From positions 2,542,001 to 2,606,000 of the forward strand of contig NZ_CP101824.1 in assembly GCF_024498195.1 (NCBI RefSeq): 64,000 bases of DNA. Direction: 5' to 3'. Shown here one piece after another: positions 25,985 through 35,508 of the stretch. Position 1 is the stretch's first letter, and each line of letters starts with the position of its first letter. The notes below the pieces were generated by a model that did no database searches, was not told the DNA's origin, and saw nothing but the letters and a program-made list of their open reading frames with translations. The stretch is from Halovivax cerinus. Lineage in GTDB: Archaea > Halobacteriota > Halobacteria > Halobacteriales > Natrialbaceae. Both the position numbers and the translations under genes were made by a program.

Positions 25985-28579
25985 TCAGTCGTCGATGGTC
26001 ACCGTCGTCGTCCGGACCTCGATCGCGAACTCGTTCGACCAGTCGGCCGTGGATTCGAAGGAGTTGACCGATAATGCGGTCATATTCCGCTCCTGGACGT
26101 CCTCTCCGATATTTCTGAAGAGTTCGTTGAGTTCACTCGCGTTGGAGACGTGGGTGTAGTTCCCACCGGTGATGTCGGCGATGTCCATCAGGAGCTCTTC
26201 GTCGATGTCTCGCTCGTCGCCGAGTCCAACAGTGTATATCGTCACGTTGTCCGTGGCGGCGTCGCCCGCGAGTTCCCGGGTTTCGCTTCCGTCCTCGTCG
26301 CGGCCGTCGTTTCGTCCGTCGGTCAAGACGATCATGATCTTCTCAGAGTCGTCCGTCGGATCGTAGTACTCGAGTGCTTCGTCGATTCCCGCGCCGATGT
26401 ACGTGCCACCGTTCGCGTTCGCCTCCAGGGACTCGTTGAAGTCGTCGAAGTTCGAGTGGGTATAGAGCCGATCGGTCAATGGGGACGCGTATCGGTTGAA
26501 CTCGACTGCTCCGGCTTTATCACCCGGTTTCATCTGCCCGACGAACGCTCTCGTGGCGTCGATTCGTTGTCCGGACGGGTCGTTCTGCGTAGAGATGTAC
26601 ACGAACTGTCTATCACAGCTATGACAACCCACCCTCGTCTCGTCTCCGGGTTCGATCACGCCGGACTCACCGGGTTCGACCGTCCTCACTCCACCCGACC
26701 CTCTCACGTCTACCGAGAATCGCTCGCTCGGATGGACCCTGAAACGTCCGGTAAACGAGGGTTCGATCCAATTCCGACCGACGTATTCGTACTGGTACAG
26801 TTCCATCGACCCCGACCGATCTAGCGCGAACATGACGTCGACCGGTTTCCGTTCGCCGGGGTGTGGGATCTCGAGGCCGCGATTCGCCTGCGGAATCGGC
26901 ACGTCGGTCCGGAGCGTCCTGTCGAAGTGGACGGTGGCGTCACCCCCGATATCGGTCTCGCCGCCGACGACGGCACCGTAGATCTCCGCGTCTTCTTCGA
27001 TCGTCACCTCGCTTCCGGGCGCGTAGAGGACGCCGTGGAACTTACCCTCGATTTTGATCGTTGCGTCTTCCGTCCCGTACACCCAGAGGCTGCGCGCGCG
27101 TTCGTCGTCGATGGTGACGTCCGTCAGGGTAATCGGTCCGTCGACGTAGACGTGCGCCTGTCCGTCCCCCGTGACGGTGACGCCGTCGAAATTGGCACCG
27201 TTCGAAGCGCCGATGTGAATCGTCCCGCCACTCGTGTCTATCGTATCGATCTGCCCGGCACCGATCCGTCCGTTCCCGTTCGGGCGGTACAGCGCGGTCG
27301 ACTCTCCCGACGGTACCGAGAGCGGATCGTCGATCCGGGTGGGGTTTTGCTGGTCGATGGTTGTGATCGCTCTGGAGATGTTGGCGTCGATGGACGGGAT
27401 CGGCGCGAACGTAGTGTCCAGCTTCGCTCCGTACACGTCGGCAGGATACGTCCCGGTGACGTTGTAGAGGGGCGTCCCCGTCTGGGTGTCGTCGCCGAAC
27501 GAGGAGACGTCGAACGCCGTGGCGTACCCGACCGTGGTGACGTCCGCGCCGGGCACACCGGTGAGTTGTCCATTGGCGACCGGCACACCATCGACCGTCC
27601 CAGTCCCTTCGAGTGCGAGGCTCTCGTTGGTGATGAAGAGGTCTTCCGTGATGTTGTCCGGATCCGTCCCATCCCAGCCGACGCTGCCGTCGTATCGATC
27701 GACCGTGAGTCGATCACCGATCGGTCCGGTCTCTTCTGCGTAGAGTCCACCGTAGATGGTCGGGTCCAGATCGATGAAGCTCTCGAACGGTTGCGCCGCT
27801 CCGAGCGAGGCCGTGGCGGTAACTTTCTGCTGGCTCCCGTCGTAGGTTACGTGTGTGTCGCCGAACGTCGAATTGAAGAACTGGGCCCAGCCCTGATGGT
27901 ACGGTGACCCGTCGACCGTCAGTTCGATCTCGGTGGCCTCGTTCACCTCGTCGGTACAGGCATCCGAACTCGCCCGCTCGTAGGATGCCCTGTGAGTGCC
28001 ACTCCCGGCGGTACCCTGCAGATCCGTGAGTGACAGCTGGACACCGTTTACCTCTTCTCCGCCAGCTTCCGTCGTGTAGTACCGGATATCGGGGCCAGAG
28101 AGGACGCGCGACCCGCTATCGGTTTTCTGGAAGAGTCCACCCGCCTGGTGAGCGATCGTCGATCCATCTGATCGCTGTGAGCGCAACGTCCCCATCGATT
28201 CGTTCAGGAGGGTACACCGGGTTCCGGACCACGTCGTTACAGAGACGTTGATTCGTCCCTCGTCTGTGATGTTGTATCCGCCATCGTTCAGTAATTCGAT
28301 CGCCCCTTTCTCGCTGGCGATGTCGTGGTCGACCTGCCGAAGCACCTGTTCGCCCTGTTCGTCCGACGTGGACGTCTGCAGGTCGTCTACGAGTGCCATC
28401 CCCGCCAGTGCCACGACGCTGGCACCGATCAGGACCATCCCGAACAGCAATATGATGCCGACGGTTGGGGACACGCCTCGTTCCTGCCCGCTGGCCGGTT
28501 GGTTCCCACCCTCGTCTCCGGCCCCCAATCGTTCTCCCCCCGAGTTCATACTACTATCAGTATTCAGGGTATCAATCAT
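25985..28579 (-). CDS. Pilin-like surface protein with VWA domain (I)
   Basis: 864 residues from ATG 28579 (a second ATG at 28549 is possible). Residues 33-60 read ERGVSPTVGIILLFGMVLIG, the haloarchaeal type IV pilin-like N-terminus, so it should be anchored or assembled at the cell surface by a prepilin peptidase. A long extracellular beta-rich part follows. Around 480-560 comes a bactofilin/PilX-like segment (FHGVLYAPGSEVTIEEDAEI, AEIYGAVVGGETDIG). The C-terminal 280 residues are a VWA domain with a MIDAS site (DRSGS near 587, Thr in GGTYIG, TDG). An insertion of about 70 residues with a CHSC pair directly follows the MIDAS. Likely a metal-dependent adhesin. Confidence 0.75.
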   Translation of the reverse strand: MIDTLNTDSSMNSGGERLGAGDEGGNQPASGQERGVSPTVGIILLFGMVLIGASVVALAGMALVDDLQTSTSDEQGEQVLRQVDHDIASEKGAIELLNDGGYNITDEGRINVSVTTWSGTRCTLLNESMGTLRSQRSDGSTIAHQAGGLFQKTDSGSRVLSGPDIRYYTTEAGGEEVNGVQLSLTDLQGTAGSGTHRASYERASSDACTDEVNEATEIELTVDGSPYHQGWAQFFNSTFGDTHVTYDGSQQKVTATASLGAAQPFESFIDLDPTIYGGLYAEETGPIGDRLTVDRYDGSVGWDGTDPDNITEDLFITNESLALEGTGTVDGVPVANGQLTGVPGADVTTVGYATAFDVSSFGDDTQTGTPLYNVTGTYPADVYGAKLDTTFAPIPSIDANISRAITTIDQQNPTRIDDPLSVPSGESTALYRPNGNGRIGAGQIDTIDTSGGTIHIGASNGANFDGVTVTGDGQAHVYVDGPITLTDVTIDDERARSLWVYGTEDATIKIEGKFHGVLYAPGSEVTIEEDAEIYGAVVGGETDIGGDATVHFDRTLRTDVPIPQANRGLEIPHPGERKPVDVMFALDRSGSMELYQYEYVGRNWIEPSFTGRFRVHPSERFSVDVRGSGGVRTVEPGESGVIEPGDETRVGCHSCDRQFVYISTQNDPSGQRIDATRAFVGQMKPGDKAGAVEFNRYASPLTDRLYTHSNFDDFNESLEANANGGTYIGAGIDEALEYYDPTDDSEKIMIVLTDGRNDGRDEDGSETRELAGDAATDNVTIYTVGLGDERDIDEELLMDIADITGGNYTHVSNASELNELFRNIGEDVQERNMTALSVNSFESTADWSNEFAIEVRTTTVTIDD

Positions 28580-28611
28580 AATCTTATGGGAATGTACTGG
28601 GTAGGGGTATG

Positions 28612-28630
28612 TATAAAATAAATATATATG
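28612..28630 (-). promoter_or_regulatory. AT-rich promoter of VWA pilin-like gene I
   Basis: The stretch containing TATAAAATAAATATATATG (plus strand) is a long run of possible TATA boxes in an otherwise GC-rich genome, 33-50 bp upstream of ATG 28579 and 63-80 bp upstream of ATG 28549. It lies in the 180-bp gap after the next pilin-like gene. Confidence 0.6.
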
Positions 28631-28758
28631 GGGATCGCACCATGGTGACGGAACGTGAATAAAACCCGTCGAGATCGAGATTCGATCCCACATCGAGTCG
28701 GAACCGTGGTTCCAGAAGCACCGTACGGCCCCGACCGGTGTGTCGATTTCGGAACCGG

Positions 28759-31140
28759 CTAGCTGTCGAGTGTGAACTGGAACGTCTGGACGTCGAACGC
28801 GTGGTGGTTCGGACGGGGTTTGGCCTCGAAATCGAGATTGACAGCGAGTTCGAGGCTCTCTTCTTCCTCGATGACCTCGTTCAGGATCTGTTCCATGACC
28901 GCCTCGATCTCGTCTGCACCGTGAATTTCGTAGTACTCGCCGCCGGTAGTGTTGGATATGTTTTGCATCATCCCGGCGTCGGCAGCGTCGAACGCGATAG
29001 TCCAGATCGTCACGTCGTCCGCTGCGGCTCGACTCGCCTGGGCGATCGTCGTCTCGTTCGCGTGTTCGTTCGCCTCCTCACAGTTCCAATAACACGGGAC
29101 GTCGTTTGCGCCGTCAGTCAGGAGGATCATGTGTTTCTCGCCTCCGTCGTCGACTGCGGCGTGATTGTCGAGCGCGACCTTCATCCCCGTGCTGATGTTG
29201 GTTCCGCCCTCTTCCTCGGCGCGAACGGTCTCCTTTACCGAGTCGAGATCGTGGCTGATCTCGTGTCGCGTCCGTCCCTCGGTGTTGAACTCGAAGACGC
29301 CGGCTCGATGGTACCCGGGGCTGAGCATATCGATCGCGTTCTTCGTCGCCGGTTCGATCTGGTCGTACTCGTCGTTCCATTCCATCGACCCGGTCGCGTC
29401 GAGGACGAAGCTCACGTCCAGATCGTTGGGCTCGCTGGCAGACCACGACTGGTTGAGATCGTCGTCGGCCAGTGCCTCGGCGGATCTGAGCGCGCGATCG
29501 AAGTGGACGTCGACGTCGTCGCCGATGTCCGGTTCCCCGGCGACGACGCTGCCGTAGATTTCGGTCCCGTCGTCGAGTTCGAGCGACGTGCTTCCCGGCG
29601 CGTAGACGACGCCCTGGAACGTTTCATCGATCTCGATGTCGGCGTTCGACGTCCCGTAGATCCAGAGGCTACTTGCCGTCTGGTTGGGTATCGTGACGTT
29701 GGAAAGTTCGACGTCTCCGGTGACGTAAATGTGGGTCTGTCCGGACCCGGTCACGGCGACATCTTCCATCGTCAGGTCACCTGTTACGCCGATGTGTACA
29801 GCGGAGCCGGACCCCGTTTCGATGGGGTCATTCGACAGATCGACATTGCTGCTCGACACGTATAGCCCCTCGTCGATGGGCCCGTTGATGGGGAGTGGAT
29901 CGGCGGTGCCGTCGAGGAGCCCGATCGCGTTGGCCACTTCGGTGTCGATCGAATCGATCGAATCGAAGCCGTTCCTGGTGAGCTTCGCAGTGAGGACGTC
30001 CGGGTTGTGCTGGGCGGACTCGTTCGCGTTCCCGTAGAACGCGAAGGGGGTGACGCTCGGTCCCTGACCGAATCTGATGCTTCCGTTCGACACCGGTAAC
30101 CCGTCGATGTCGGCGCTCGGACGGAGATTCACGCGCTTGTCGTGGGGGACGTCGATGGTGAAGAGGTCCGGAGAGGCGTTCGAGGCGTCGTACGTTCCGT
30201 TTCGACTGTCGTAGTTGTCGACGGAGAGCGTGTTCGACTCGAGAGCCACGTTGCGCGTCGACTCGACGTGAAGGCCGCCGTAGATGTCCGGATAGACTTC
30301 GATGTACTGTGAGAACGGCCGGTCGTGATCGATGTCGGCGTCGACGACGACGGTCTGGTTCCCCGTGAAGTGGCTGACCGCGGAGGAGCCGAACTCTTCC
30401 GAAAGGAAGCTCGCCCAGGCGTGGTGATACGTCGAGTTTTCGATGCGGATCTCCACGCCGGTGACGTACGTGATGTTCTGGAGCGTTTCGCGGGATCGGT
30501 TCCGAGCCTGTTGTTCGACGCGATTCTCACCCTGACTGAGGTTGCCCTGGAGGTCGACGACGGAGAACGACAGCCGCTTCGATTCGACGCCGGAGGCGTT
30601 CTCCGACCCGTACCGAAGTGAGGGGTCTTTGTGGACGTAACTGCTCTCGTCGTCACCGACGAAGATTCCACCACCCTGGTATCCGACAGTGCCCTCACCC
30701 GGTGCGTCGAGCCGAACCGTCTGGAGCGGAAGGTCCGGAACGACCGGTTCTTCCGAGCCGAACTGTCCCTTCGCGGTGATGGTGAGCGTCCCGTCCTGTA
30801 CCATCTCGTACTCGCCGGAGAGTGCAAACGAGCGGACGTCGTCGGGGTCGTACCCTTGCGTCGCCAGCGTGTGGTCCAGTTGGGACAGTTCGTTCAAGCC
30901 TTGCTGGTGAGTCGACTCCGCTTCCAGGGAGTCGACGAGTGCCATTCCGGAGACCGCGAGTACCGCGGCACCGATGGCCACCATGCCGAACAGGAGGACG
31001 ATGCCGGCGACTGCGGAGATACTCCGATCCGTTCGTGCGTCTGTATCGGTGCCGAATCCAGCTTCGGTCGACGACGAGCCTGATTTGCCGGCCGACCACG
31101 AGTCTGTGTTCGACCGAGAGTCCCCAATCCCCAGCGTCAT
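28759..31140 (-). CDS. Pilin-like surface protein with VWA domain (II)
   Basis: 793 residues, paralogue of the gene at 25985-28579. A hydrophilic leader is followed by the pilin-like helix (ISAVAGIVLLFGMVAIGAAV, residues 41-60). The middle is beta-rich with many N-glycosylation sequons. A bactofilin/PilX-like segment (FQGVVYAPGSTSLELDDGTE, GTEIYGSVVAGEPDIG) precedes a C-terminal VWA domain from about residue 575: MIDAS DATGS, Thr in GGTNIS, and LLTDGAND. No large insertion follows the MIDAS, unlike paralogue I. A CYWNC cysteine pair lies just after the TDG motif. Probably a surface adhesin or pilus-tip protein. Confidence 0.75.
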   Translation of the reverse strand: MTLGIGDSRSNTDSWSAGKSGSSSTEAGFGTDTDARTDRSISAVAGIVLLFGMVAIGAAVLAVSGMALVDSLEAESTHQQGLNELSQLDHTLATQGYDPDDVRSFALSGEYEMVQDGTLTITAKGQFGSEEPVVPDLPLQTVRLDAPGEGTVGYQGGGIFVGDDESSYVHKDPSLRYGSENASGVESKRLSFSVVDLQGNLSQGENRVEQQARNRSRETLQNITYVTGVEIRIENSTYHHAWASFLSEEFGSSAVSHFTGNQTVVVDADIDHDRPFSQYIEVYPDIYGGLHVESTRNVALESNTLSVDNYDSRNGTYDASNASPDLFTIDVPHDKRVNLRPSADIDGLPVSNGSIRFGQGPSVTPFAFYGNANESAQHNPDVLTAKLTRNGFDSIDSIDTEVANAIGLLDGTADPLPINGPIDEGLYVSSSNVDLSNDPIETGSGSAVHIGVTGDLTMEDVAVTGSGQTHIYVTGDVELSNVTIPNQTASSLWIYGTSNADIEIDETFQGVVYAPGSTSLELDDGTEIYGSVVAGEPDIGDDVDVHFDRALRSAEALADDDLNQSWSASEPNDLDVSFVLDATGSMEWNDEYDQIEPATKNAIDMLSPGYHRAGVFEFNTEGRTRHEISHDLDSVKETVRAEEEGGTNISTGMKVALDNHAAVDDGGEKHMILLTDGANDVPCYWNCEEANEHANETTIAQASRAAADDVTIWTIAFDAADAGMMQNISNTTGGEYYEIHGADEIEAVMEQILNEVIEEEESLELAVNLDFEAKPRPNHHAFDVQTFQFTLDS

Positions 31141-31462
31141 TGGTATCCCAGTAGTCGCTCCTTCGTTATAACATTATTTATCAGTATTACAAAATTATAT
31201 CTCACTTCGCGGTGACGTTTCGGGGCCGGTGATAAATTATCGGTTGTATTATGTATAGAAATCGAACCAGTGACCCCCAGTTCGTCAGTATCGACTCTAC
31301 CTGTCTCAATCCGACAACCTCGAATACCCCTTCAGGTACTGGTCCCACCGCAAGTGTTCCTGGGGACTGACAAGTGGATACTGTTCCAGGAGTGTCGACG
31401 TCCGAATCGGCGGGGAGTTCGGAGATGTCGGTGTCCCTCGGGTGACGGGATCGATGTGCAGG
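31141..31462. promoter_or_regulatory. AT-rich spacer and promoter of VWA pilin-like gene II
   Basis: The first 65 bp next to ATG 31140 are strongly AT-rich, with CATTATTTATC at about 31172-31182 at TATA distance on the minus strand and ATTATAT at 31194-31200. The remainder has no gene I can support; a short frame at 31270-31512 shows no family. The three pilin-like genes thus have separate promoters. Confidence 0.5.
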
Positions 31463-32971
31463 TTAGTCGTTGTCGACGTCCATCTCGTGGACGGCGACGT
31501 TCAGATACGTAAGCTGTGGCGGCAGCGAGTAGCCGTCCGGGTAGGGGTCCAGATCACGGTTCGTGAGATTCTGGTCGTAGTCGAAATCGTTTCCGTTCGA
31601 GTGGGCGCAGACGGAGTAGGCGATCATCGATCCGGTGAAGTCGGCCCCGTTTGCTTGCTCGCGGACCTGGTGATGATCGTCGCACCGACCTCCGGCGTTG
31701 TTCCACCACTTCTTCTCTTCATTCGATGCAACGTATAGTATTCCCTCGAACGTTCCACCAGATCCAGGGCCGAGGTCGACACCCATGGTCGACGGGCCGT
31801 AAAACTGGATCGCGGTAGCATCGCCAGCACAGCCCCCGCCGGACTCGATACAGATGTCTCCATCGAGGGCGAACTCGTCCCCGGCCGCGTATATGCGCAA
31901 TACGTTCTTCTCCGCCGCGTCACGGTTGGTGACGTGGATACTTCCGGCGTCGAGTTTCACGTCGCCTCCGATCACGAGGGTAACGTTGCCAGTCGAGAGA
32001 TCGACGTCTTCCTCTACGTTGCCGTCGATTTCGTCGACGTAGTATCTCCCGGCGGTGAGTGTCGAGTGGGTAGCGGGATCTTTCGTCGACGGATCGGTTT
32101 TCGCGTCCTGAACGAGCTCGGTAATCACGGGGTCCATCTCCGGGAGGAGCATCCCCATCCGGTACTCGTTGCCGATATTCCCGTGTTGATCGTGGAGGTA
32201 TTTCGGGTCTTTCCCGCCGATCGTCGCGCCGTTTTGGACCGCTTCGTCGATGTCGAAGTATCCGAACTTGACGACGACAGTTTGGTTCGAGTGATGGACG
32301 GCGTCGACGACGCCGGATCCCGCTTCCTCCTCGAAGTACGTCTCCCAGCCGCGGTAGTACGGACTCTCAATTGTGACGGTGACGGTGTCGTTTCTCACGA
32401 GATTCGCCCGTTGCATCGGGTCGGTCGAGTTGGTTCGGATGGAGATCGGTCCGGACGACAGATCCTTCTGCTCTCGCAGGTTGGTGATCGGGAACCGAAG
32501 CGATTCGCCGTCCGCATCGTACGTGATCGGTGGACGAGACAGGACTTCGGTTTGATTTCCACGTTCGGCGAAGACAGCCCCGGCCTGGTAGGCGATGATA
32601 CCTCCGTCCGTGTGTCTGTACTCGATCGCTCCGACCGACCGCGTGACGTTGACGTCTCCACCCTTGATGGTGATATTGCCCGCGTTGGTTTTCGTAATCG
32701 CCCCGGAGTCCCCCGCATCGAAGGACATCGAACTCGGCGTTTCTCGGTCCGTCGTTTCCGTCGTCATCGTCTGACCCAGCTGGACGAACGATTGCTGGAC
32801 GCGTTCCTGCTCGGCCTGACTTTGCGTGTCGGAGACGGCTCCGCTCGCGACGAGCATCAGCCCAAGGGCGCCGATCGCGACGAGTCCGACGAGGAGAACG
32901 ACGCCGATTACTTCCACCTGCGCCCGCCTCGGCGTTCCGTCTCCCCCCGGCGCAGGATTTCCGACAGTCAT
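31463..32971 (-). CDS. Pilin-like surface protein without VWA domain (III)
   Basis: 502 residues. The N-terminus RRAQVEVIGVVLLVGLVAIG (residues 15-34) is the pilin-like helix, followed by a Gln/Glu-rich amphipathic segment and beta-rich repeats. The C-terminal half carries the same bactofilin/PilX-like pattern as the two VWA proteins (GGTFEGILYVASNEEKKWWN, ADFTGSMIAYSVCAH) and several cysteines that could pair outside the cell (CIESGGGC, RCDDHH). There is no MIDAS. A TATA box at about 32991-33002 implies a leaderless transcript. It may be a minor pilin or scaffold for the VWA partners. Confidence 0.7.
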   Translation of the reverse strand: MTVGNPAPGGDGTPRRAQVEVIGVVLLVGLVAIGALGLMLVASGAVSDTQSQAEQERVQQSFVQLGQTMTTETTDRETPSSMSFDAGDSGAITKTNAGNITIKGGDVNVTRSVGAIEYRHTDGGIIAYQAGAVFAERGNQTEVLSRPPITYDADGESLRFPITNLREQKDLSSGPISIRTNSTDPMQRANLVRNDTVTVTIESPYYRGWETYFEEEAGSGVVDAVHHSNQTVVVKFGYFDIDEAVQNGATIGGKDPKYLHDQHGNIGNEYRMGMLLPEMDPVITELVQDAKTDPSTKDPATHSTLTAGRYYVDEIDGNVEEDVDLSTGNVTLVIGGDVKLDAGSIHVTNRDAAEKNVLRIYAAGDEFALDGDICIESGGGCAGDATAIQFYGPSTMGVDLGPGSGGTFEGILYVASNEEKKWWNNAGGRCDDHHQVREQANGADFTGSMIAYSVCAHSNGNDFDYDQNLTNRDLDPYPDGYSLPPQLTYLNVAVHEMDVDND

Positions 32972-33255
32972 AGGTGAGAGAGTCTTTCCTATTATGATAA
33001 ACGATGTGGCCCCATCATTCCGTTTTCACCGTTTATATCGTTCATGAAGGAGTTCAATCCAAAGCGCCTGGCAGAAATTATTGAAAGGTATAACTTTTCT
33101 CTGTTCGACAGCCGCGGAACGTCCTGGTTTGACGTCTCGATCGCCTGGTTCCGTTGCTGTCCTCTTTTTCAGAAATATCGTCGTCCGGAATAGTTGTCCA
33201 CTGATCAGTACAGTGTATCCAGTACAGTTATGAGTCTACTCGGCACCATCCGAAT
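32972..33255. other. AT-rich intergenic region
   Basis: It contains the minus-strand TATA box (ATTATGATAAAC, 32991-33002) of pilin-like gene III. Base composition drops clearly below the surrounding genes. No RNA gene or long frame is visible. Confidence 0.45.
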
Positions 33256-33462
33256 ATGGGCGTTCTGTGGCACGTCGTGTCCGTCGTAGCTGTACTCCTT
33301 GGTCTTGGCTATAGTATATTTCCGAAGCGGATTCACACGTCTGGATGTGAGTTTCTTCGGCGTTCATCAACTGACCACTACGATGCCTCGAACACCCCCG
33401 TTTGGCTGTATCGCGGACTGGGTGTGCTATTCCTGATCATCGGGATACCGGGCGTCCTCTGA
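33256..33462 (+). CDS. Small two-helix membrane protein
   Basis: 68 residues with two hydrophobic stretches, VLWHVVSVVAVLLGLGYSIF and YRGLGVLFLIIGIPGVL, joined by a short polar loop with RRSSTDHYDASNTPVW. This resembles small haloarchaeal inner-membrane proteins of unknown function. The two good helices argue that the frame is real; nothing indicates a role. It lies alone between the pilin-like genes and the TrkA-like gene. Confidence 0.55.
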   Translation: MGVLWHVVSVVAVLLGLGYSIFPKRIHTSGCEFLRRSSTDHYDASNTPVWLYRGLGVLFLIIGIPGVL

Positions 33463-33656
33463 GGAGTGTGTCACCGGTGTGGCCGGAACCGGATCTAGAC
33501 GTCTCACCGTTTGAGGAGTTCACCAGCGCCGATAGTCTGCCTCGTTGGTTTCGTATGCCGCTGTAGGTTTCGTATGCCGCTTTCCGAGTTTCGCGTGCGG
33601 ACATCCGATGCGAACCGTGGTCAGTTTTATGTATCGTCGTACCCGGAGAGATAGCT

Positions 33657-34313
33657 ATGCACACTGTTATCGTGGGGTATGGGCGGGTCGGTCGTCGGAC
33701 CGCTCGAATTCTGAGAGAAGAAGGCCACGGCGTGACGATCGTCGATTCGGACGCGTCACGGACGGATCGAGCGACGGACGCCGGATTCACGGCGGTGACT
33801 GGGAGTGGCGACGACGAGCACGTTCTGGTCGACGCCGGGATCGAGACCGCTGACGCGGTCGGTGCGTTCACACCCGACCTGAACGTGAACTTCTCGGCCT
33901 GTATGATCGGCGATCATCACGACTGTCGGACGGTGTTGCGAATCGACGAAGACTACCGTGCGGAGTTGTACGAACGCTACGCTGAGAACGTGGACGACGT
34001 GGTCTATCCGGAGCGACTGGGCGCAGCGGGTGCGAAAACGGCGCTCCTCGGCGGTAACTTCAACGTCGTGACCGAGCTCGCGGCCGATCTCCAGCTCCGC
34101 GTCGTCGAGGTGGAGGCGGGATCGCCGGCGATCGGCCGCCGCCTGACCGAACTCGACCTGCCGACGGAGGTCCGCGTGTACGCTCACGGGAGCGACGACG
34201 AGGCGCTAACCATCCCGCTGCCGGGGATCGAACTCGCCGCTGGCGACGAACTCGCCGTCATCACTGACGACGCCTCGGTCGAGTCGTTACGGACGCAGTT
34301 TTCGGCCGCCTGA
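33657..34313 (+). CDS. TrkA-family NAD-binding regulator (RCK_N + RCK_C)
   Basis: 218 residues. The first ~120 form a Rossmann fold with the dinucleotide motif VGYGRVGRRTA (residues 6-16) and the acidic end of strand 2 (TIVDSD). The last ~85 ([20 protein letters not shown] to GIELAAGDELAVITD) are a TrkA-C ligand-binding domain. Such proteins gate Trk/Kef-type potassium channels or transporters in response to nucleotides. No transporter gene lies next to it, so it may work in trans. TATA at about 33624-33634 supports ATG 33657. Confidence 0.85.
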   Translation: MHTVIVGYGRVGRRTARILREEGHGVTIVDSDASRTDRATDAGFTAVTGSGDDEHVLVDAGIETADAVGAFTPDLNVNFSACMIGDHHDCRTVLRIDEDYRAELYERYAENVDDVVYPERLGAAGAKTALLGGNFNVVTELAADLQLRVVEVEAGSPAIGRRLTELDLPTEVRVYAHGSDDEALTIPLPGIELAAGDELAVITDDASVESLRTQFSAA

Positions 34314-34355
34314 AGTCGGCCGATCGGTGCCGGCGTCGGAGTGTGATCGTGCGTC

Positions 34356-35378
34356 TTACTTCGTATCGGCTTCGGTTCGAAAGACGAGCACGTTCTGGTG
34401 GACCATCGAGGGAACGAACGCGTAGGGGTACCCGTAGACGTGGAGGTCCTTCAACGGGTCGTACCAGATCAGATTCGCCTTGAGCGTCAACGGTGTCTCG
34501 GCCTCGAGCGTGCGAGCCAGGTCGGCCGAGAGGAACTCGTAGGACTGCTCGCGGTACATGTCGCCGATGAAGACGACGGCGTACCCGCCGGGTGCGAGTG
34601 CGTCCTCGAACCGGTCGAACCACGACCCCATGTCCGCCAGCCAGTCGTCCTTGTCCGGCCACGCGGCCGGACCATCGGTCGATTCGTCGAACGAATCGAG
34701 CTTGCTCTCTCGCACCTCCGCCCGGTTTCTGGTCTGTTCGAGTTCGTCCATGTGCCAGAACGGGACGTCCGTGAACAGGAGGTCGATCGACCCGTCGTCG
34801 ATCTCGTCGATCAGCTCCGCACAGTGGCCGTGGCGGAGGTCCTGGGCGGCAAGCGGCGCGTCGCCACACTCGCGTCGTTCGTCGTTCTCTCGCTCCAGGA
34901 CGGTCTCGTAGATCTCGATCCAGCGGGCAGTCCGCTCGAAGCCGATCGCCTCACGCAGGCCCGTTCCCTCGTGTTCGCAGAAACTCGCGCCGAGGAGGGT
35001 GCCGCCAACACCGGCGAACGGATCGAGCACCCGATCGCCGGCCTTGCTGAATCGTTCGATCAGGTCAGCGCAGAGACGCGGGGGCTTCTGTCCGCCGTGT
35101 TCGCTCCGGAGATCGTGCTGGACGTCGGGCGGGTATCGCTCGGTGATGACGGACTTCGTCGCGAACTTCCACTCGCGACCGGTGAGATCGTTGAGCCGGT
35201 TTCGCTCGTCGTAGATGCCCCGCCCTTCGAGGTGGGTCTGGTGATCAGCCAGTTCGTCGGCGTCGACGTCTCCACCGTCCGTGACGGGACGCGATCCCTC
35301 GCGTCGGTACGACTCGTCCGCCGAACCGTCGGTGTCGCTCGCGGCGCGTCGCGTCGGATCCCGCTCCCGCTCGTTCAT
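34356..35378 (-). CDS. Putative DNA methyltransferase (N4/N6-type), orphan
   Basis: 340 residues from ATG 35378; the longer frame upstream is antisense to the next gene. The AdoMet-binding segment is clear: ADLIERFSKAGDRVLDPFAG followed by VGGTLLGA. The catalytic motif would be LLFTDVPFWHM, where the usual D/N/S-P-P-Y/F/W reads D-V-P-F. Motif I before motif IV means an alpha- or gamma-like, or permuted, order. No restriction endonuclease or specificity gene lies nearby. An RNA target is not excluded because of the unusual catalytic tetrapeptide. Confidence 0.65.
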   Translation of the reverse strand: MNERERDPTRRAASDTDGSADESYRREGSRPVTDGGDVDADELADHQTHLEGRGIYDERNRLNDLTGREWKFATKSVITERYPPDVQHDLRSEHGGQKPPRLCADLIERFSKAGDRVLDPFAGVGGTLLGASFCEHEGTGLREAIGFERTARWIEIYETVLERENDERRECGDAPLAAQDLRHGHCAELIDEIDDGSIDLLFTDVPFWHMDELEQTRNRAEVRESKLDSFDESTDGPAAWPDKDDWLADMGSWFDRFEDALAPGGYAVVFIGDMYREQSYEFLSADLARTLEAETPLTLKANLIWYDPLKDLHVYGYPYAFVPSMVHQNVLVFRTEADTK

Positions 35379-35508
35379 ACCCCGTGTGGCTGCGCGACCG
35401 TCAAAAACACTCCGTCCCGACGATCGACGGCCCAGACTGAGGCGGCGTTCGGCCGGTAACACCGATGTCCGCTGGGTGCCTAAGTACGCCGAGGCCCAAG
35501 CGCCGTCG

